A stretch of 64,000 nucleotides of DNA. It comes from Fuerstiella marisgermanici. GTDB lineage: Bacteria > Planctomycetota > Planctomycetia > Planctomycetales > Planctomycetaceae. The position numbers and the translations under genes are program-made. Positions 8,472 through 18,097 of this stretch are shown here, piece after piece. Location: NCBI RefSeq assembly GCF_001983935.1, contig NZ_CP017641.1:1426001-1490000 (forward strand), in the 5' to 3' direction. Below the pieces are notes generated by a model, which saw only the letters and a list, made by a program, of their open reading frames with translations, was not told the DNA's origin and searched no databases. Every line of letters begins with the position of its first letter. The first letter of the stretch is position 1.

Positions 8472-11400
8472 ATGAAACCCGATATCCGCGAACTTCTCGA
8501 CGAACGCATCCTCATTATCGACGGATCAATGGGTGCGCTCATCATGTCTAATAACCCGGACGAAGCCGGGTATCGGGGTGAACGGTTCAAAGATCACCAC
8601 ATCGACGTCCGCAACGCCACAGACCTGTTGGTGCTGACTCAACCGGACCTCATCAGCGGCATCCATCGCGAATATCTGGAAGCCGGTGCGGACATTATCG
8701 AAACGGATACCTTCAACGCGTCTATCGTGGGCATGAAGGAATTCGAACTGTCGCATTTGGTCCGGGAACTGAACCAAACGGGAGCCGAACTGGCTCGCGC
8801 GGCGTGCGACGAATACACGGCGAAGAATTCGAAGAAGCCTCGCTACGTCGCGGGCAGCATCGGGCCGACTAACGTACAGCTTTCGATGAACGCGAACGCT
8901 CCGGGCACGCGAGTCGTGTCGTTTGACGCGATGGTGGAATCGTACGCCGAACAGGTCCGAGGACTTCTTGACGGCGGAGTCGACCTGCTGCTGCCGGAAA
9001 CCAGTTTTGACACGCTGAACATGAAGTCGTGCCTGTTCGCGATTTCGAAAGTGTTTGAAGAACGTGACACCGAAATCCCGGTCATGATCAGCGGGACGAT
9101 CTTTGCTGGTGGAGTCACATTACTGGGGCAGACGGCGGAAGCATTCTACACGGCGGTTGAGCACTTCCCTGCACTCAGCATCGGGTTCAACTGCGCGCTG
9201 GGGCCGGTACAGATGAGGCCCTATCTGCAGACATTGTCTGACATCTCAACACGTTATCTAAGCTGCTATCCCAACGCCGGAATGCCGGACGGCATGGGCG
9301 GATTTGATAACACGGCGGGGCAGTTTACCGAAGCCGTCGTCAACGCCGCGAAGTCCGGTCTGGTGAACATTGTGGGCGGATGTTGTGGTACGACGCCGGA
9401 ATTCATTACCAGCGTGACGGACGCGGTGAAGGATATGAAGCCGCGCAAGGTTTCGGGCGGCAGTGGGAATTCCACATATTCCGGGTTCGACTATCTCGAA
9501 CTGCGCCCCGAAGCCAACTTCATGAACGTCGGCGAACGGACCAACGTCACCGGCTCACGCATGTTTGCTCGACTGATTCGAGAAGAAAAATACGACGAAG
9601 CGCTTAGCGTCGCGGCGAATCAGGTCGAAGGTGGAGCTCAGGTGATCGACGTCAACATGGACGAAGGTCTTCTGGACGGTCCTCGGTGCATGGAGAAATT
9701 CCTGTGGCTGCTGCACGATGACAACGTGCGCGTGCCCATCATGATCGACAGTTCTGATTGGAAGGTCATCGAAGCCGGGCTGAAGTGCGTTCACGGAAAG
9801 TGCATCGTCAACAGCATCAGCCTGAAAGAAGGCGAAGAAGACTTCCTGAAAAAAGCGAAGCTGGTTCGTCGTTACGGAGCAGCCGCGATCGTGATGGCGT
9901 TCGACGAAGTTGGGCAGGCAGCGACTCGTGAAGACAAAGTCCGGATCTGTAAGCGAGCCTACAAACTGTTGACCGAGAAGGCGAATTTCCCTCCAACCGA
10001 CATCATCTTCGACCCGAACATCCTGACGGTCGGCACAGGCATGGAAGAACATGCCAACTACGCTGTCGACTTTATTGAAGCCGTCCGCGAAATCAAACGC
10101 GAATGCCCGGGTGCAAAAACGTCCGGCGGTGTCAGCAACGTCAGCTTCAGTTTTCGAGGCAACAACGTGGTGCGCGAAGCGATGAACGCTGCGTTCCTGT
10201 ACCACGCCATCGCCGCCGGACTGGACATGGGCATCGTCAATCCAGCTCAACTGGAAGTCTACGACGAGATCGATAAAGAACTGCTCGTCTACATCGAAGA
10301 CGTGCTGCTGAACCGTCGTCCGGACGCCACCGAACGCCTCGTCGATTATGCCGAAACAGTCAAAGAACGCGCGAGCGGCGAAAAACGCACAGAAGAATGG
10401 CGAAATGGCAGCGTCGAAGATCGCCTGAAGCATGCTCTTCTGAAAGGAATTCTGGATCACGTTGAAAACGACACCGAAGAAGCTCGTCTGAAGTATGGCC
10501 GACCGCTGGACATCATTCAGGGGCCGTTGATGGACGGCATGAATGTGGTTGGCATGCTGTTCGGCACGGGCAAAATGTTTTTGCCTCAAGTGGTCAAGTC
10601 AGCTCGCGTGATGAAGAAGGCCGTCGCGTGGCTGGAACCGTTCATGGAGGCGGAGAAGGCTCTGGGCGATGAACGCAGCAAGTTCAACGACGTCGGCCTG
10701 TTCTCCGGCGCACGCGACGAAGCCGTGGCCATCGTCGCCGCGGCAGAAGCTCAGGCCGATCCCGATGCTGCCGATGATAGCGCTCGAGGTACGTTCTTAA
10801 TTGCCACGGTCAAGGGTGATGTCCACGACATCGGCAAAAATATTGTGGCCGTGGTATTGCGCTGTAACAACTTCAAGGTGATCGACCTGGGAGTCATGGT
10901 TCCCTGCGAAAAGATCCTGGAAGAGGCGAAGAAATGTAACGCTGATATCATTGGTCTTAGCGGGCTGATTACGCCGTCGCTGGAAGAAATGATCGTCGTC
11001 GCTCGGCAGATGGAAGAAGACGGCTGGAAGGTCCCGCTGCTGATCGGCGGAGCGACCACCAGCGCCAAGCACACTGCGGTAAAGGTGGCTCCTGTTTACA
11101 GCGAGCCGGTGATCCATGTGGGCGATGCGTCGCTGTCTGTGGGCGTCGTCGAATCACTGCTCGACCCGGCCAGCAAGCCAGCGTTCGTGCAGAAGACACG
11201 GGATGCTCAGGAAAAAGCGCGAGCGGCATTCGGTAAGCGTCAGGACGCCAAGCTTGTCCCGTACGACGAAGCTCTGGCAAAGCGCTTTACCGTCGATTGG
11301 GAAAGTTACATTCCACCGAAGCCTGAGTTCACTGGCACTCGCGTGATCGAAGATCTGCCGCTGGAAGAACTGCTTCCGTACGTCGACTGGTCGCCCTTCT

Positions 11401-12221
11401 TTTCGTCGTGGCAGTTGATCGGCAAGTACCCGAAGATCTTCGACGACGAAACAGTTGGCGAAGAAGCCAAGAAGCTGTTCGATGATGCTCAGGCAGAACT
11501 GAAGCTTCTGTTGGACAACAGGTCACTCACCGCCAAAGCCGTCTACGGATTCTGGCCGGCGAATTCCGATGGCGACGACATAGTTTTGTGGAAAGATGAG
11601 AATCGCAGTGAGGAACTGATGCGGTTTCCAATGTTGCGGCAGCAATGGGAACGAGTCGGGCAGAAGGATTATCGCAGCCTCGCTGACTACGTATCGCCGA
11701 CGGGGGACGACTACATCGGTGCATTCGCTGTCACCGCCGGTCACGGCTGCGAAGAACTGGCGAAGCAGATCGAAGCGGAAGGGGACGATTATCGATCGAT
11801 CATGGTGAAAGCTTTGGCCGATCGGTTCGCCGAAGCCTTCGCCGAATACCTGCACGCGAAAGTTCGCCGCGAATGGGGCTTCGGTAAAGACGAAAGTCTC
11901 TCCAACGATGAATTGATTTCGGAAAAGTACCGAGGAATTCGTCCGGCGTTTGGCTATCCCAGCTGTCCTGACCACCTTCCCAAAGGCCCGCTGTGGACAT
12001 TGCTGGATGCCGAAGCCGCCACCGGCATGACGATTACGGAAAGCTTCGCAATGTGGCCGGCGGCATCTGTCAGCGGCCTCTACTTCAGCCTCCCGGAAGC
12101 TCGCTACTTCGCCGTCGATCGCATCACTAAAGATCAGGTCGAACACTATGCAGATCGCATGAAAATGACGGTCAAAGACATGGAACGTTGGCTGGGCCCG
12201 AATTTGGGTTACAATCCGTAG
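8472..12221 (+). CDS. metH: Cobalamin-dependent methionine synthase
   Basis: 1249 residues, full length for MetH. Order: homocysteine-binding barrel (residues 1-~310) with DGSMGALI and the zinc cysteines in GFNCALGP and GGCCGTTPE; pterin-binding barrel (~330-610) with [19 protein letters not shown]-like and [10 protein letters not shown]12 cap (~630-740); B12-binding Rossmann domain with the lower-ligand histidine in [13 protein letters not shown] and the SGLITPS loop; and the C-terminal SAM-binding reactivation domain ([24 protein letters not shown]). It methylates homocysteine using methyl-tetrahydrofolate in the cytosol. Start at ATG 8472 was chosen over TTG 8403 because [21 protein letters not shown] is the normal N-terminus. 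I saw no clear cobalamin or SAM riboswitch in the 8153-8471 leader. Confidence 0.97.
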   Translation: MKPDIRELLDERILIIDGSMGALIMSNNPDEAGYRGERFKDHHIDVRNATDLLVLTQPDLISGIHREYLEAGADIIETDTFNASIVGMKEFELSHLVRELNQTGAELARAACDEYTAKNSKKPRYVAGSIGPTNVQLSMNANAPGTRVVSFDAMVESYAEQVRGLLDGGVDLLLPETSFDTLNMKSCLFAISKVFEERDTEIPVMISGTIFAGGVTLLGQTAEAFYTAVEHFPALSIGFNCALGPVQMRPYLQTLSDISTRYLSCYPNAGMPDGMGGFDNTAGQFTEAVVNAAKSGLVNIVGGCCGTTPEFITSVTDAVKDMKPRKVSGGSGNSTYSGFDYLELRPEANFMNVGERTNVTGSRMFARLIREEKYDEALSVAANQVEGGAQVIDVNMDEGLLDGPRCMEKFLWLLHDDNVRVPIMIDSSDWKVIEAGLKCVHGKCIVNSISLKEGEEDFLKKAKLVRRYGAAAIVMAFDEVGQAATREDKVRICKRAYKLLTEKANFPPTDIIFDPNILTVGTGMEEHANYAVDFIEAVREIKRECPGAKTSGGVSNVSFSFRGNNVVREAMNAAFLYHAIAAGLDMGIVNPAQLEVYDEIDKELLVYIEDVLLNRRPDATERLVDYAETVKERASGEKRTEEWRNGSVEDRLKHALLKGILDHVENDTEEARLKYGRPLDIIQGPLMDGMNVVGMLFGTGKMFLPQVVKSARVMKKAVAWLEPFMEAEKALGDERSKFNDVGLFSGARDEAVAIVAAAEAQADPDAADDSARGTFLIATVKGDVHDIGKNIVAVVLRCNNFKVIDLGVMVPCEKILEEAKKCNADIIGLSGLITPSLEEMIVVARQMEEDGWKVPLLIGGATTSAKHTAVKVAPVYSEPVIHVGDASLSVGVVESLLDPASKPAFVQKTRDAQEKARAAFGKRQDAKLVPYDEALAKRFTVDWESYIPPKPEFTGTRVIEDLPLEELLPYVDWSPFFSSWQLIGKYPKIFDDETVGEEAKKLFDDAQAELKLLLDNRSLTAKAVYGFWPANSDGDDIVLWKDENRSEELMRFPMLRQQWERVGQKDYRSLADYVSPTGDDYIGAFAVTAGHGCEELAKQIEAEGDDYRSIMVKALADRFAEAFAEYLHAKVRREWGFGKDESLSNDELISEKYRGIRPAFGYPSCPDHLPKGPLWTLLDAEAATGMTITESFAMWPAASVSGLYFSLPEARYFAVDRITKDQVEHYADRMKMTVKDMERWLGPNLGYNP

Positions 12222-12293
12222 CAGCAGATTGCACTGAGTGGTCTAATGTGATGAACACATTGGGAGAAACACCGACTTCGACGGGATTCATAA

Positions 12294-13472
12294 GTGATAA
12301 CCCAGGTACGCATCACGAACTTCAAAGCTATTCGGTCCGCAGCCGTCGACCTGACGCCCATTCACTTGCTGATCGGGCCGAATGATTCGGGCAAGACTTC
12401 TGTCTTGGAAGCGCTCGCGGCCATCTGTCGAAGCGTGGATCACAGCGCCCCGGAGAGTTTTGTAGGGCGATGGCAGGGACGCGAGTTGGTCAATGCTGCG
12501 GCGGAAATGCAGTTGGTCGAAATCGCGATCACCGCCGTTTCACAGCAGGGTACGTTCGATTATCGACTGGAAGCCGAGTTTTCCGGGTCAGGGCGAGATA
12601 CACGGTGGAGTGCTGCGGAAATCAACGTGGACGGAGAGAATAAGTCCATATTATCCGACAATCCGCAACATACGTTGCCTTGGTACTCCCGGCTGAGTAC
12701 ACAACACGCAAAGCGGGCGGAACACCGGCCCGAAATGTCATGGGCAACATTACTCGAAACTGCTATCAGCGGCTGTTGGTATTTGCGTTGGACGGCCCGT
12801 AACCTTGCTCTTCCTACTGCGCTAAACCCCGACCGGAGGTTTCGCCTCGAAGGCAACGGGTTCGGACTTCCCACGCTGATCGATGACCTGCTGAATTATG
12901 ATCGAGATAGCTTCTCCGCTCTCGAAAGTGAATTCATCGAAATCTTCCCGAACGTCAAGTCAATTGCTCTTGTTCAGCAGCAGGGCTTCAACTCGCCGGT
13001 CGATCAGGCAGACGACACACTTTCGTTGCAGCCCTCTCCCGGCAAGCAGGTTGTGTTCCGCCTGAAGAACTCAAACCGGGATCTGCCAGCGTCGCAGGCC
13101 GCCGAGGGTATGTTATACATACTTGGCTATCTGGCACTGATGTATCTTCCTACGCCACCGCGGGTTCTGCTCATCGAGGAACCGGAAAATGGCATTCATC
13201 CGCACCGAGTGGGTGACATCGTTCGAATTCTACGCGGGCTGGTTGCCCGACATCCCGGCACGCAGATCGTTCTAACCAGCCATTCACCCTACCTTGTTGA
13301 TGCGTTTCAGCCAAATGAAGTCACATGGTGTCATCGAGAGCCGTCAGGCGATGTCGTCCTGACTCGCCTGGATACTCTGCCCGAAGTGGAACGAAGTCTC
13401 AGCATCTTTTCTCTTGGAGAGATTTGGACAGGGGAACTGGAGCCGTCGTCGTCTGTTGAGGCGACAGAATGA
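12294..13472 (+). CDS. AAA/ABC-type ATPase of OLD/RecF-like type, first gene of a two-gene cassette
   Basis: 392 residues with a GTG start (12294). Walker A is GPNDSGKTS (residues ~29-37) after a RecF-like first strand ITNFKAI; the signature region is ASQAAEGM, Walker B is RVLLIEEPENGIHP (~residues 298-311) and the switch histidine is in LTSHSPYLVD. This is the SMC/OLD-like ATPase fold seen in AAA_15/AAA_21 proteins. Unlike full-length OLD nucleases it lacks a fused TOPRIM domain; instead the next gene, overlapping by ATGA at 13469-13472, carries TOPRIM-like motifs. Such ATPase plus TOPRIM pairs occur in phage-defence modules such as PARIS and AbiL. Role in defence is inference. Confidence 0.85.
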   Translation: MITQVRITNFKAIRSAAVDLTPIHLLIGPNDSGKTSVLEALAAICRSVDHSAPESFVGRWQGRELVNAAAEMQLVEIAITAVSQQGTFDYRLEAEFSGSGRDTRWSAAEINVDGENKSILSDNPQHTLPWYSRLSTQHAKRAEHRPEMSWATLLETAISGCWYLRWTARNLALPTALNPDRRFRLEGNGFGLPTLIDDLLNYDRDSFSALESEFIEIFPNVKSIALVQQQGFNSPVDQADDTLSLQPSPGKQVVFRLKNSNRDLPASQAAEGMLYILGYLALMYLPTPPRVLLIEEPENGIHPHRVGDIVRILRGLVARHPGTQIVLTSHSPYLVDAFQPNEVTWCHREPSGDVVLTRLDTLPEVERSLSIFSLGEIWTGELEPSSSVEATE

Positions 13473-14077
13473 AGCGTTCCGTCCTGATTGTGGCCGAGGG
13501 CGAACATGAACTCATGACTGGGGAGTCGGATGCGGCTTTGCCACGTCTTGTTCAACGATTGGTTGGAAGCGACGTGGAGTTGCAGTCGACTTCGAGACGA
13601 ATTAAGGAATTTGCTCGCCACGTACACCCAGGTAGGGGCAACCGTCTTGGGCGAAAATTCATTAGCATCATTCGTCAGGCGGAACGAGAAGGATTCGACA
13701 GCGTTGTTGTGCTAATTGATCAGGACAGCGACAAAACAAGACACAAATCTGCAGACTTCGCTCAGAACACCACGATCACATCGATACCTCGAGCGATAGG
13801 TATTGCTGTCCGCACGTTCGATGCGTGGTTTCTCGCCGACCACATCGCGCTGGCAAAAGTCTGTGGAGCAACGGTTGATCCACAGCCTGATCCCGAGACT
13901 CATCGCGATCCCAAGACTGCGTGCGAGTGTATTGTCGATGCCGCTGGCTCGCCTATCCGACTCCGAGATCTTTACAGTGCGTTTTCTGAATGTGCTGACA
14001 TCGAACTCTTGAGGGAACGGTGCCCGAAAGGCTTTGGCGTGTTCGCTGATCGAGTTGACAGCCTTAAACTGCGTTAG
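13469..14077 (+). CDS. TOPRIM-like/DUF4276-like protein, second gene of the ATPase cassette
   Basis: 202 residues. The N-terminal strand ends in VAEGEHE, carrying the TOPRIM-type glutamate (residues ~8-14), and LIDQDSD (~82-88) supplies the DxD acidic pair; TFDAWFLAD resembles the EAWLLAD motif of DUF4276 proteins. These features suggest a small metal-dependent nuclease or nucleotidyl-transfer domain working with the upstream ATPase. The start overlaps the ATPase stop by 4 bp, indicating translational coupling. The gene ends at TAG 14075-14077, after which the same frame reads straight into an esterase remnant. Assignment to DUF4276 rather than RloB or DUF4435 is uncertain. Confidence 0.65.
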   Translation: MKRSVLIVAEGEHELMTGESDAALPRLVQRLVGSDVELQSTSRRIKEFARHVHPGRGNRLGRKFISIIRQAEREGFDSVVVLIDQDSDKTRHKSADFAQNTTITSIPRAIGIAVRTFDAWFLADHIALAKVCGATVDPQPDPETHRDPKTACECIVDAAGSPIRLRDLYSAFSECADIELLRERCPKGFGVFADRVDSLKLR

Positions 14078-14236
14078 CTGCGGTCAGTTCACGATTCAGA
14101 CATATTGTGTCTGGCAATGCTGCAACTTGCGAAGAACGGTGCCAGTGTAGAGTTGGTCGAATACGAAGGAGGTCACGGTTGGCACGGTGAAGTCATGGAT
14201 CGTGTGACAGCCGGGCTCAACTGGCTGCAGGAATAG
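14078..14236 (+). pseudogene. 3' remnant of an esterase / dienelactone-hydrolase-like gene
   Basis: After the stop of the TOPRIM-like gene, the frame continues for 52 codons to TAG 14234-14236 as ...HDSDILCLAMLQLAKNGA followed by VELVEYEGGHGWHGEVMDRV and AGLNWLQE. This is the typical C-terminus of alpha/beta-hydrolase esterases, including the catalytic-histidine segment (EGGHGWHG). No start codon, nucleophile or acid-residue region precedes it; those parts appear to have been removed when the ATPase/TOPRIM cassette arrived. The stop is 10 bp before the sulfatase start, which suggests an ancestral esterase-sulfatase operon. Confidence 0.7.
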
Positions 14237-14246
14237 GTGCTACAGA

Positions 14247-15650
14247 ATGTTCCGACTTGTGCTTTTGATACTGGTTGCCGTGCTGCCGCGAATCGTGGAG
14301 GCACAAGTAGGAACGACTCGACTGAACGTTGTGTTGATTTTGGCGGACGATCAGTCGTATCGTGATTTCGGGTTCATGGGGAATGAACTCGTCCACACGC
14401 CGAACATCGATCAACTGGCTGCGCAGTCAGCTCGCTACCCAAACGGTTACGTTCCGATGAGTGTCTGTCGTCCGTCATTGGCGACGTTGCTCACGGGGCT
14501 CTATCCTCATCAGCACGGCATTCACTTCAACCATCCGCCGCCGGGCCTTGGGGCGATGCGGCGAACGATGACCGGGCCGCAATACCACGCTGCGCGAGCA
14601 ACCACTGACTACCTGATTCAGAACGTCCCCACATTGCCTGGTATTCTGGCGGACCATGGATACGCCTGTCTGCAGACGGGGAAGCATTGGGAAGGCAGTT
14701 ACCAGACGGCCGGGTTCACTCATGGCATGACGCTTGGCAAACCGACCGATCGCATCAGCCCGGTCACCGGGACGCGGCAGCAGGAAAACGGCGATTGGGT
14801 GGCTCACGGAAACGGCGACGCCGGGCTGGTCATTGGCCGAGAAACCATGCAGCCGATTGACGACTTCATCGCCGAACACGCCGGTCAGCAACCGTTTTTC
14901 GTCTGGTACGCTCCATTTCTTCCTCACACACCGTTCGACGCGCCCGAACGTTTCCGCGACCTTTATGCGAGGAAATCGATACCACCGCATTTGCTGCCCT
15001 ACTATGCAGAAATCGCTCGCTTTGACGAAACTGTCGGGCACCTGGTGAATTCGTTGAAACAGCACGATGCGTTGCAGCAAACGTTAATAATCTTCGCGTC
15101 GGACAATGGGTTTCGTCCGGACACGCAACAGCACGGCCGTCATAACAAGCGTTCCAAACTGTCGCAGTTCGAAGACGGCCTGCGAACCCCGATTCTGATT
15201 CGGCTCGACGGCGCAACTGTGCCTGAGCAACATTCGCAACTGGTTCAGACCGTCGATTTGGTGCCCACCATTCTATCGGCGGTGGGATTGGAAACTCATA
15301 TAACGCCTCGCATGCAGGGGATCGACCTGATGCCGTCGGCCACGGGAAAACAATCGTTACCGGGTCGGCCGGCGTTCGGTGCCATCTATCCCAACGACGC
15401 GGCCGTTCTGAGAAAACCGTCGCAGCATGTTCGAGGCAAGTGGGTGCGGTCGGGGCCCTTCAAGCTGATTGTCCCGGGCCCGGCGAAGCCTTCGCTGCCG
15501 TTGGCCTTGTTTAATGTGAATACCGATCCGGAAGAACGTGATAATCTCGCAGCAGACCCTCTTCATCAGACAACTTTGAAGGAACTCGCGACATTGCTGG
15601 CCAACTGGTGGCCCGACGGCGATGATAGCCGTGTCACTCAAAAGCCGTGA
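14247..15650 (+). CDS. Sulfatase-family exported protein with atypical CxPxL active-site motif
   Basis: 467 residues with a signal peptide (MFRLVLLILVAVLPRIVEA, cleavage expected near residue 19). The family start NVVLILADDQSYRDFGFMG supplies the metal aspartates. The formylglycine region reads VCRPSLATLLTG: cysteine and proline are present but the arginine at +4 of the usual C-x-P-x-R is leucine. Downstream are LQTGKHWEG, FVWYAPFLPHTPFDAP and IIFASDNGF, which carry the remaining metal ligands. Such enzymes desulfate polysaccharides outside the cytoplasm. The R-to-L change could alter recognition by the formylglycine-generating enzyme, so maturation is uncertain. It follows the esterase remnant by 10 bp. 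Confidence 0.88.
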   Translation: MFRLVLLILVAVLPRIVEAQVGTTRLNVVLILADDQSYRDFGFMGNELVHTPNIDQLAAQSARYPNGYVPMSVCRPSLATLLTGLYPHQHGIHFNHPPPGLGAMRRTMTGPQYHAARATTDYLIQNVPTLPGILADHGYACLQTGKHWEGSYQTAGFTHGMTLGKPTDRISPVTGTRQQENGDWVAHGNGDAGLVIGRETMQPIDDFIAEHAGQQPFFVWYAPFLPHTPFDAPERFRDLYARKSIPPHLLPYYAEIARFDETVGHLVNSLKQHDALQQTLIIFASDNGFRPDTQQHGRHNKRSKLSQFEDGLRTPILIRLDGATVPEQHSQLVQTVDLVPTILSAVGLETHITPRMQGIDLMPSATGKQSLPGRPAFGAIYPNDAAVLRKPSQHVRGKWVRSGPFKLIVPGPAKPSLPLALFNVNTDPEERDNLAADPLHQTTLKELATLLANWWPDGDDSRVTQKP

Positions 15651-15826
15651 TCGATTCACCAGAAGATCGACAGTGCAATAACGGCAGCGTCGGCTCGCGA
15701 TGGATGCTCAAATAGTGTTGCTGGGGTGGAAACGGAGACGGCAATCGCGATATTTCGTTTTTCTTTCGCCCTCCCCCGTGAGATTCCTGCTTCCACCGGG
15801 ACTCATATAAGGGGAAGGCAGGCTCT

Positions 15827-16408
15827 ATGACACACTCACAAACCCGACACAGTTTGATTGTGCGGCTGAAGGACGAGCAAAATGAGCTCGCCTGGGAAGA
15901 GTTTGTCGTGCAGTACGAAGCGTTTTTGCAGCGGTTTGCCGTGCGTCAGGGAGTTCCCGAGCGGCATGTGGCCGACGTCGTGCAGAACATTCTGCTGGCG
16001 ATCGCTCGATCGATTGACGGCTGGCAACCCGATGGGCAGGCGGCTTCGTTTCGTCGTTGGTTGGCGACGGTCGCTCGCAATGTTGTTATCAAATTCATGA
16101 CGCGAGAACGGCGGCAGGCGAGCGGTCAGGGAGGAACCGAAGTGCTGGATTTGCTGCAGGGCGTGGCTGCCGAACCGGACGCTGATCAGATTCAACGTTA
16201 CGAACACGAATTCATCGTGTGGGCGGCAGAACAGGTTCGCAGCGAATTCATCGAAACCAGTTGGGCCGCGTTCTGGGCGACCATCATTGAAGGACGCTCA
16301 GTCAGCGAAGTGGCGGCCGAATTGCGGATTTCCCCCGGCAGCATTTACATGTCCCGCAGCCGAATCATGGCTCGCATTCGTCAGCAGATGGAAGAGGTGT
16401 TGCAATGA
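15827..16408 (+). CDS. ECF-like RNA polymerase sigma factor
   Basis: 193 residues. Region 2 spans ~residues 15-95 (FLQRFAVRQGVPERHVADVV, then WLATVARNVVIKFM) and region 4 is the helix-turn-helix near 150-190 (IIEGRSVSEVAAELRISPGSIYMSRSRIMARIR). This matches the planctomycete ECF groups associated with protein kinases. Start is the ATG at 15827 preceded by a GGGGAAGGCAGG purine stretch. The stop overlaps the following kinase by ATGA (16405-16408). A dedicated regulatory pair is likely; target promoters are unknown. Confidence 0.92.
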   Translation: MTHSQTRHSLIVRLKDEQNELAWEEFVVQYEAFLQRFAVRQGVPERHVADVVQNILLAIARSIDGWQPDGQAASFRRWLATVARNVVIKFMTRERRQASGQGGTEVLDLLQGVAAEPDADQIQRYEHEFIVWAAEQVRSEFIETSWAAFWATIIEGRSVSEVAAELRISPGSIYMSRSRIMARIRQQMEEVLQ

Positions 16409-17868
16409 ACGCGTCTGCCTGTGAATTCGATCTGCTGCAGCAGTCGCTCGACGACCGTCTGACGGAAGCTCAGGAAGAACGGCTGGCCGAGCACCTGGTT
16501 GATTGCGAATCTTGTCGTGAGAAACTCGAACAACTGGCCGCCGGTCCTCAGGCATGGCAGCGCATCGAAACATGCCTGAAACAGGAAGCCTCGGGCGAAC
16601 ATTTTCCCGACGGCAGCCATCGTGTTTCGACGTTGATTCCCACCGGGCCTTCTTCCACGTCGTTCGCGTATCCTCACCCCAGCGACGTGCGTCCGCAGGA
16701 CTTTGCGGTTGATTTTCTGCGGCCCAGCGCCAATCCAGACGCTCTGGGAACGCTGAACAACATCGAAATCCGTTCTATCATTGGGCACGGTGGCAACGGC
16801 GTCGTGCTGAAGGGGTTTCAGGAAGAATTGAATCGCCTTGTTGCGGTGAAAGTTATGGCTCCGCCACTGGCCACCAGTGCCGCCGCGCGACTGCGGTTTG
16901 CTCGAGAAGCTCAGGCGACAGCCGCGATTACTCATCCCAACGTGATGCCGATTCTGACCGTGCATTCCGGCGGTCAGTTGCCGTATTTGGTGATGCCGTA
17001 CGTTGACTGCGAATCTCTGCAACAACGGCTGGATCGCGAAGGCCCGTTGCCGGCTGTGGACGTGTTGCGAATCGGACATCAGGTCGCCAACGGTCTCGCC
17101 GCCGCACATGCTCAGGGACTCGTCCATCGTGACGTGAAGCCAGCGAACATTCTGCTGGAAAAAGGCGTCGACCGAGTGATGCTGACAGACTTCGGCCTGG
17201 CTCGCGCCGCGGATGATGCCTCATTAACCCGCACCGGCCTGATCGCCGGCACGCCTCAGTACATGAGTCCCGAGCAGGCGCGTGGCGACGCGATTGATAC
17301 GCGCAGCGACCTGTTTAGTCTGGGCAGCGTAATGTACGCCATGGCCACGGGGCGGCCTCCGTTTCGAGCCGAAACGACGTACGGCATTCTGCGTCGAGTG
17401 ACCGACGAGCAGCCTCGGCAGATTTGCGAAATCAACAGTGACGTTCCGGCGTGGCTGAGCGGCATGATCTCACGGCTGATGGCCAAGTCCGCAGAGGATC
17501 GCTTTGGTGCCGCGGATCACGTGGCCTCACTTCTGGAAGACTGCATCGCTCACGTGCAACAACCGCGAGCGAACGCCTTGCCGGAAGAACTGAACCCACC
17601 GCGGTTCCGGCGAGTGCTGACATCGCTACTGCGAAAACCGATTCATGTGTTGGTGTTCGGGACATTCCTGCTGGTTGCGGCAGTTCTGATGTCACTCCGA
17701 ACGACGCCTGAACCGAAACCATCGCAGCTTGTTCCGTCAGCCAACGAAGTGACAATGGAGCCTGAGGCGACGGATGCCAATTGGGACGCGGGGCTCTACG
17801 AAGACATTCAAGAAATTAACGAGGAACTGGACGAGTTGCTGGAGTCGCTGGAATTGGAAACGGAATAG
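16405..17868 (+). CDS. Membrane-anchored Ser/Thr protein kinase with N-terminal anti-sigma-like zinc finger
   Basis: 487 residues. The N-terminus contains HLVDCESCREKLEQL (residues ~30-44), the H-x3-C-x2-C zinc finger of anti-sigma factors. The kinase domain (~115-375) has IGHGGNGVVLKG, the ATP lysine in VAVKVM, HRDVKPAN, DFG in LTDFGLARA and SPEQ. A single transmembrane helix near residues 415-435 (VLVFGTFLLVAAVLMSL) leaves a short acidic tail outside. It is translationally coupled to the sigma factor gene, so it probably binds and controls that sigma factor, with phosphorylation as the switch; this is inference. The arrangement of zinc finger and kinase in one protein is seen in planctomycetes. 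Confidence 0.92.
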   Translation: MNASACEFDLLQQSLDDRLTEAQEERLAEHLVDCESCREKLEQLAAGPQAWQRIETCLKQEASGEHFPDGSHRVSTLIPTGPSSTSFAYPHPSDVRPQDFAVDFLRPSANPDALGTLNNIEIRSIIGHGGNGVVLKGFQEELNRLVAVKVMAPPLATSAAARLRFAREAQATAAITHPNVMPILTVHSGGQLPYLVMPYVDCESLQQRLDREGPLPAVDVLRIGHQVANGLAAAHAQGLVHRDVKPANILLEKGVDRVMLTDFGLARAADDASLTRTGLIAGTPQYMSPEQARGDAIDTRSDLFSLGSVMYAMATGRPPFRAETTYGILRRVTDEQPRQICEINSDVPAWLSGMISRLMAKSAEDRFGAADHVASLLEDCIAHVQQPRANALPEELNPPRFRRVLTSLLRKPIHVLVFGTFLLVAAVLMSLRTTPEPKPSQLVPSANEVTMEPEATDANWDAGLYEDIQEINEELDELLESLELETE

Positions 17869-17924
17869 CGTAGATCAGGATCTTCCTGAGTCGATCCTCT
17901 TGTTCGGAACAGATTGATACGAAG

Positions 17925-18040
17925 CGTTTAACCCGCAGCCGAAGGCGCAGGCGCTGCGGGGAACGGCTGTGTCGCAGCAGAACCTTAAGGACTACAGACG
18001 CCAAACAAAAACGCCTGCGCCTCCGGCTGCGGGTTAAACG
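17925..18040. repeat. Long inverted repeat (29-bp arms) in intergenic region
   Basis: cgtttaacccgcagccgaag at 17925 continuing to 17953 is the reverse complement of 18012-18040 with one mismatch in 29 bp; 58 bp lie between the arms. The arms contain the (g)cgcaggcg/cgcctgcg core. It lies after the kinase gene and 57 bp before the next start, so a transcript would fold into a long hairpin. Probably a REP/MITE-like repeat or transcript end. Confidence 0.75.
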
Positions 18041-18097
18041 ATCGGCTGGCTTCGCCGCAAAACACAACATCCCTAAAACTTCTCAAGGAACCTCCAC

